Of a stretch of DNA of 33,586 nucleotides, positions 33,575 through 33,586 are shown piece after piece. Source of the stretch: Apostichopus californicus (Eukaryota > Echinodermata > Holothuroidea > Aspidochirotida > Stichopodidae); contig JAIPMN010002060.1 in NCBI GenBank assembly GCA_020650975.1, forward strand, positions 1 to 33,586, read 5' to 3'. The translations under genes were made by a program, and so were the position numbers. The notes under the pieces were generated by a model. That model was not told the origin of the DNA. It did not search any database and was given only the letters and a program-made list of their open reading frames with translations. Position 1 is the stretch's first letter. The number at the start of each line of letters is the position of its first letter.

Positions 33575-33586
33575 GCAGCTGAAATT

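Noticed and set aside
1..33586. CRISPR array, bacterial operons, phage or integron content
   Set aside because: No array of evenly spaced identical repeats with unique spacers and no prokaryotic gene structure; all genes are spliced.

Overview
This is a gene-sparse, AT-rich, intron-containing nuclear window from a metazoan. The coding sequence recovered is split into short exons with GT/AG borders and matching intron phases. Two genes are recognisable animal housekeeping genes: MRPL9 and RFK. An echinoderm, perhaps a sea cucumber, is my best guess. It rests only on general sequence texture: many short introns, decayed hAT-type elements, GGCCTAGGCCT-like words and degenerate tandem repeats. 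No marker gene proves it. Most of the long open frames in the window are chance frames in introns or intergenic DNA and are left out.

Layout. (1) 1-2916: the 3' end of a plus-strand gene with the second half of a GRAM domain, a short last exon and an AATAAA signal at 2911. A decayed hAT-type repeat end lies in the first 300 bases. (2) 2917-5310: no gene seen. (3) 5311-9856: a complete seven-exon gene for mitochondrial ribosomal protein bL9m (MRPL9), plus strand, 241 residues. (4) 15226 down to about 9870: a complete four-exon riboflavin kinase gene (RFK), minus strand, 152 residues. It is tail-to-tail with MRPL9, and the two genes' poly(A) signals lie only 33 bases apart. (5) 15227-19942: non-coding DNA with a perfect 16-bp hairpin and a well-preserved 355-bp hAT-type MITE that still has its 8-bp target duplication. 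(6) 19943-22027 and 24772-about 32838: two plus-strand genes for small proteins that I do not recognise. Each starts with a signal-peptide exon that ends in phase 1 a few residues after an A-x-A-D cleavage site. They may be members of a lineage-specific family of secreted or membrane proteins. The last exon of the second is uncertain.

MRPL9 acts in mitochondrial translation and RFK makes FMN from riboflavin. Their adjacency is the only link seen, and no operon-like logic applies. The two unknown small genes are the most interesting content. Two runs of N (12422-12428 and 22695-22704) are each flanked by near-duplicate sequence, so local duplications there are probably assembly artefacts.
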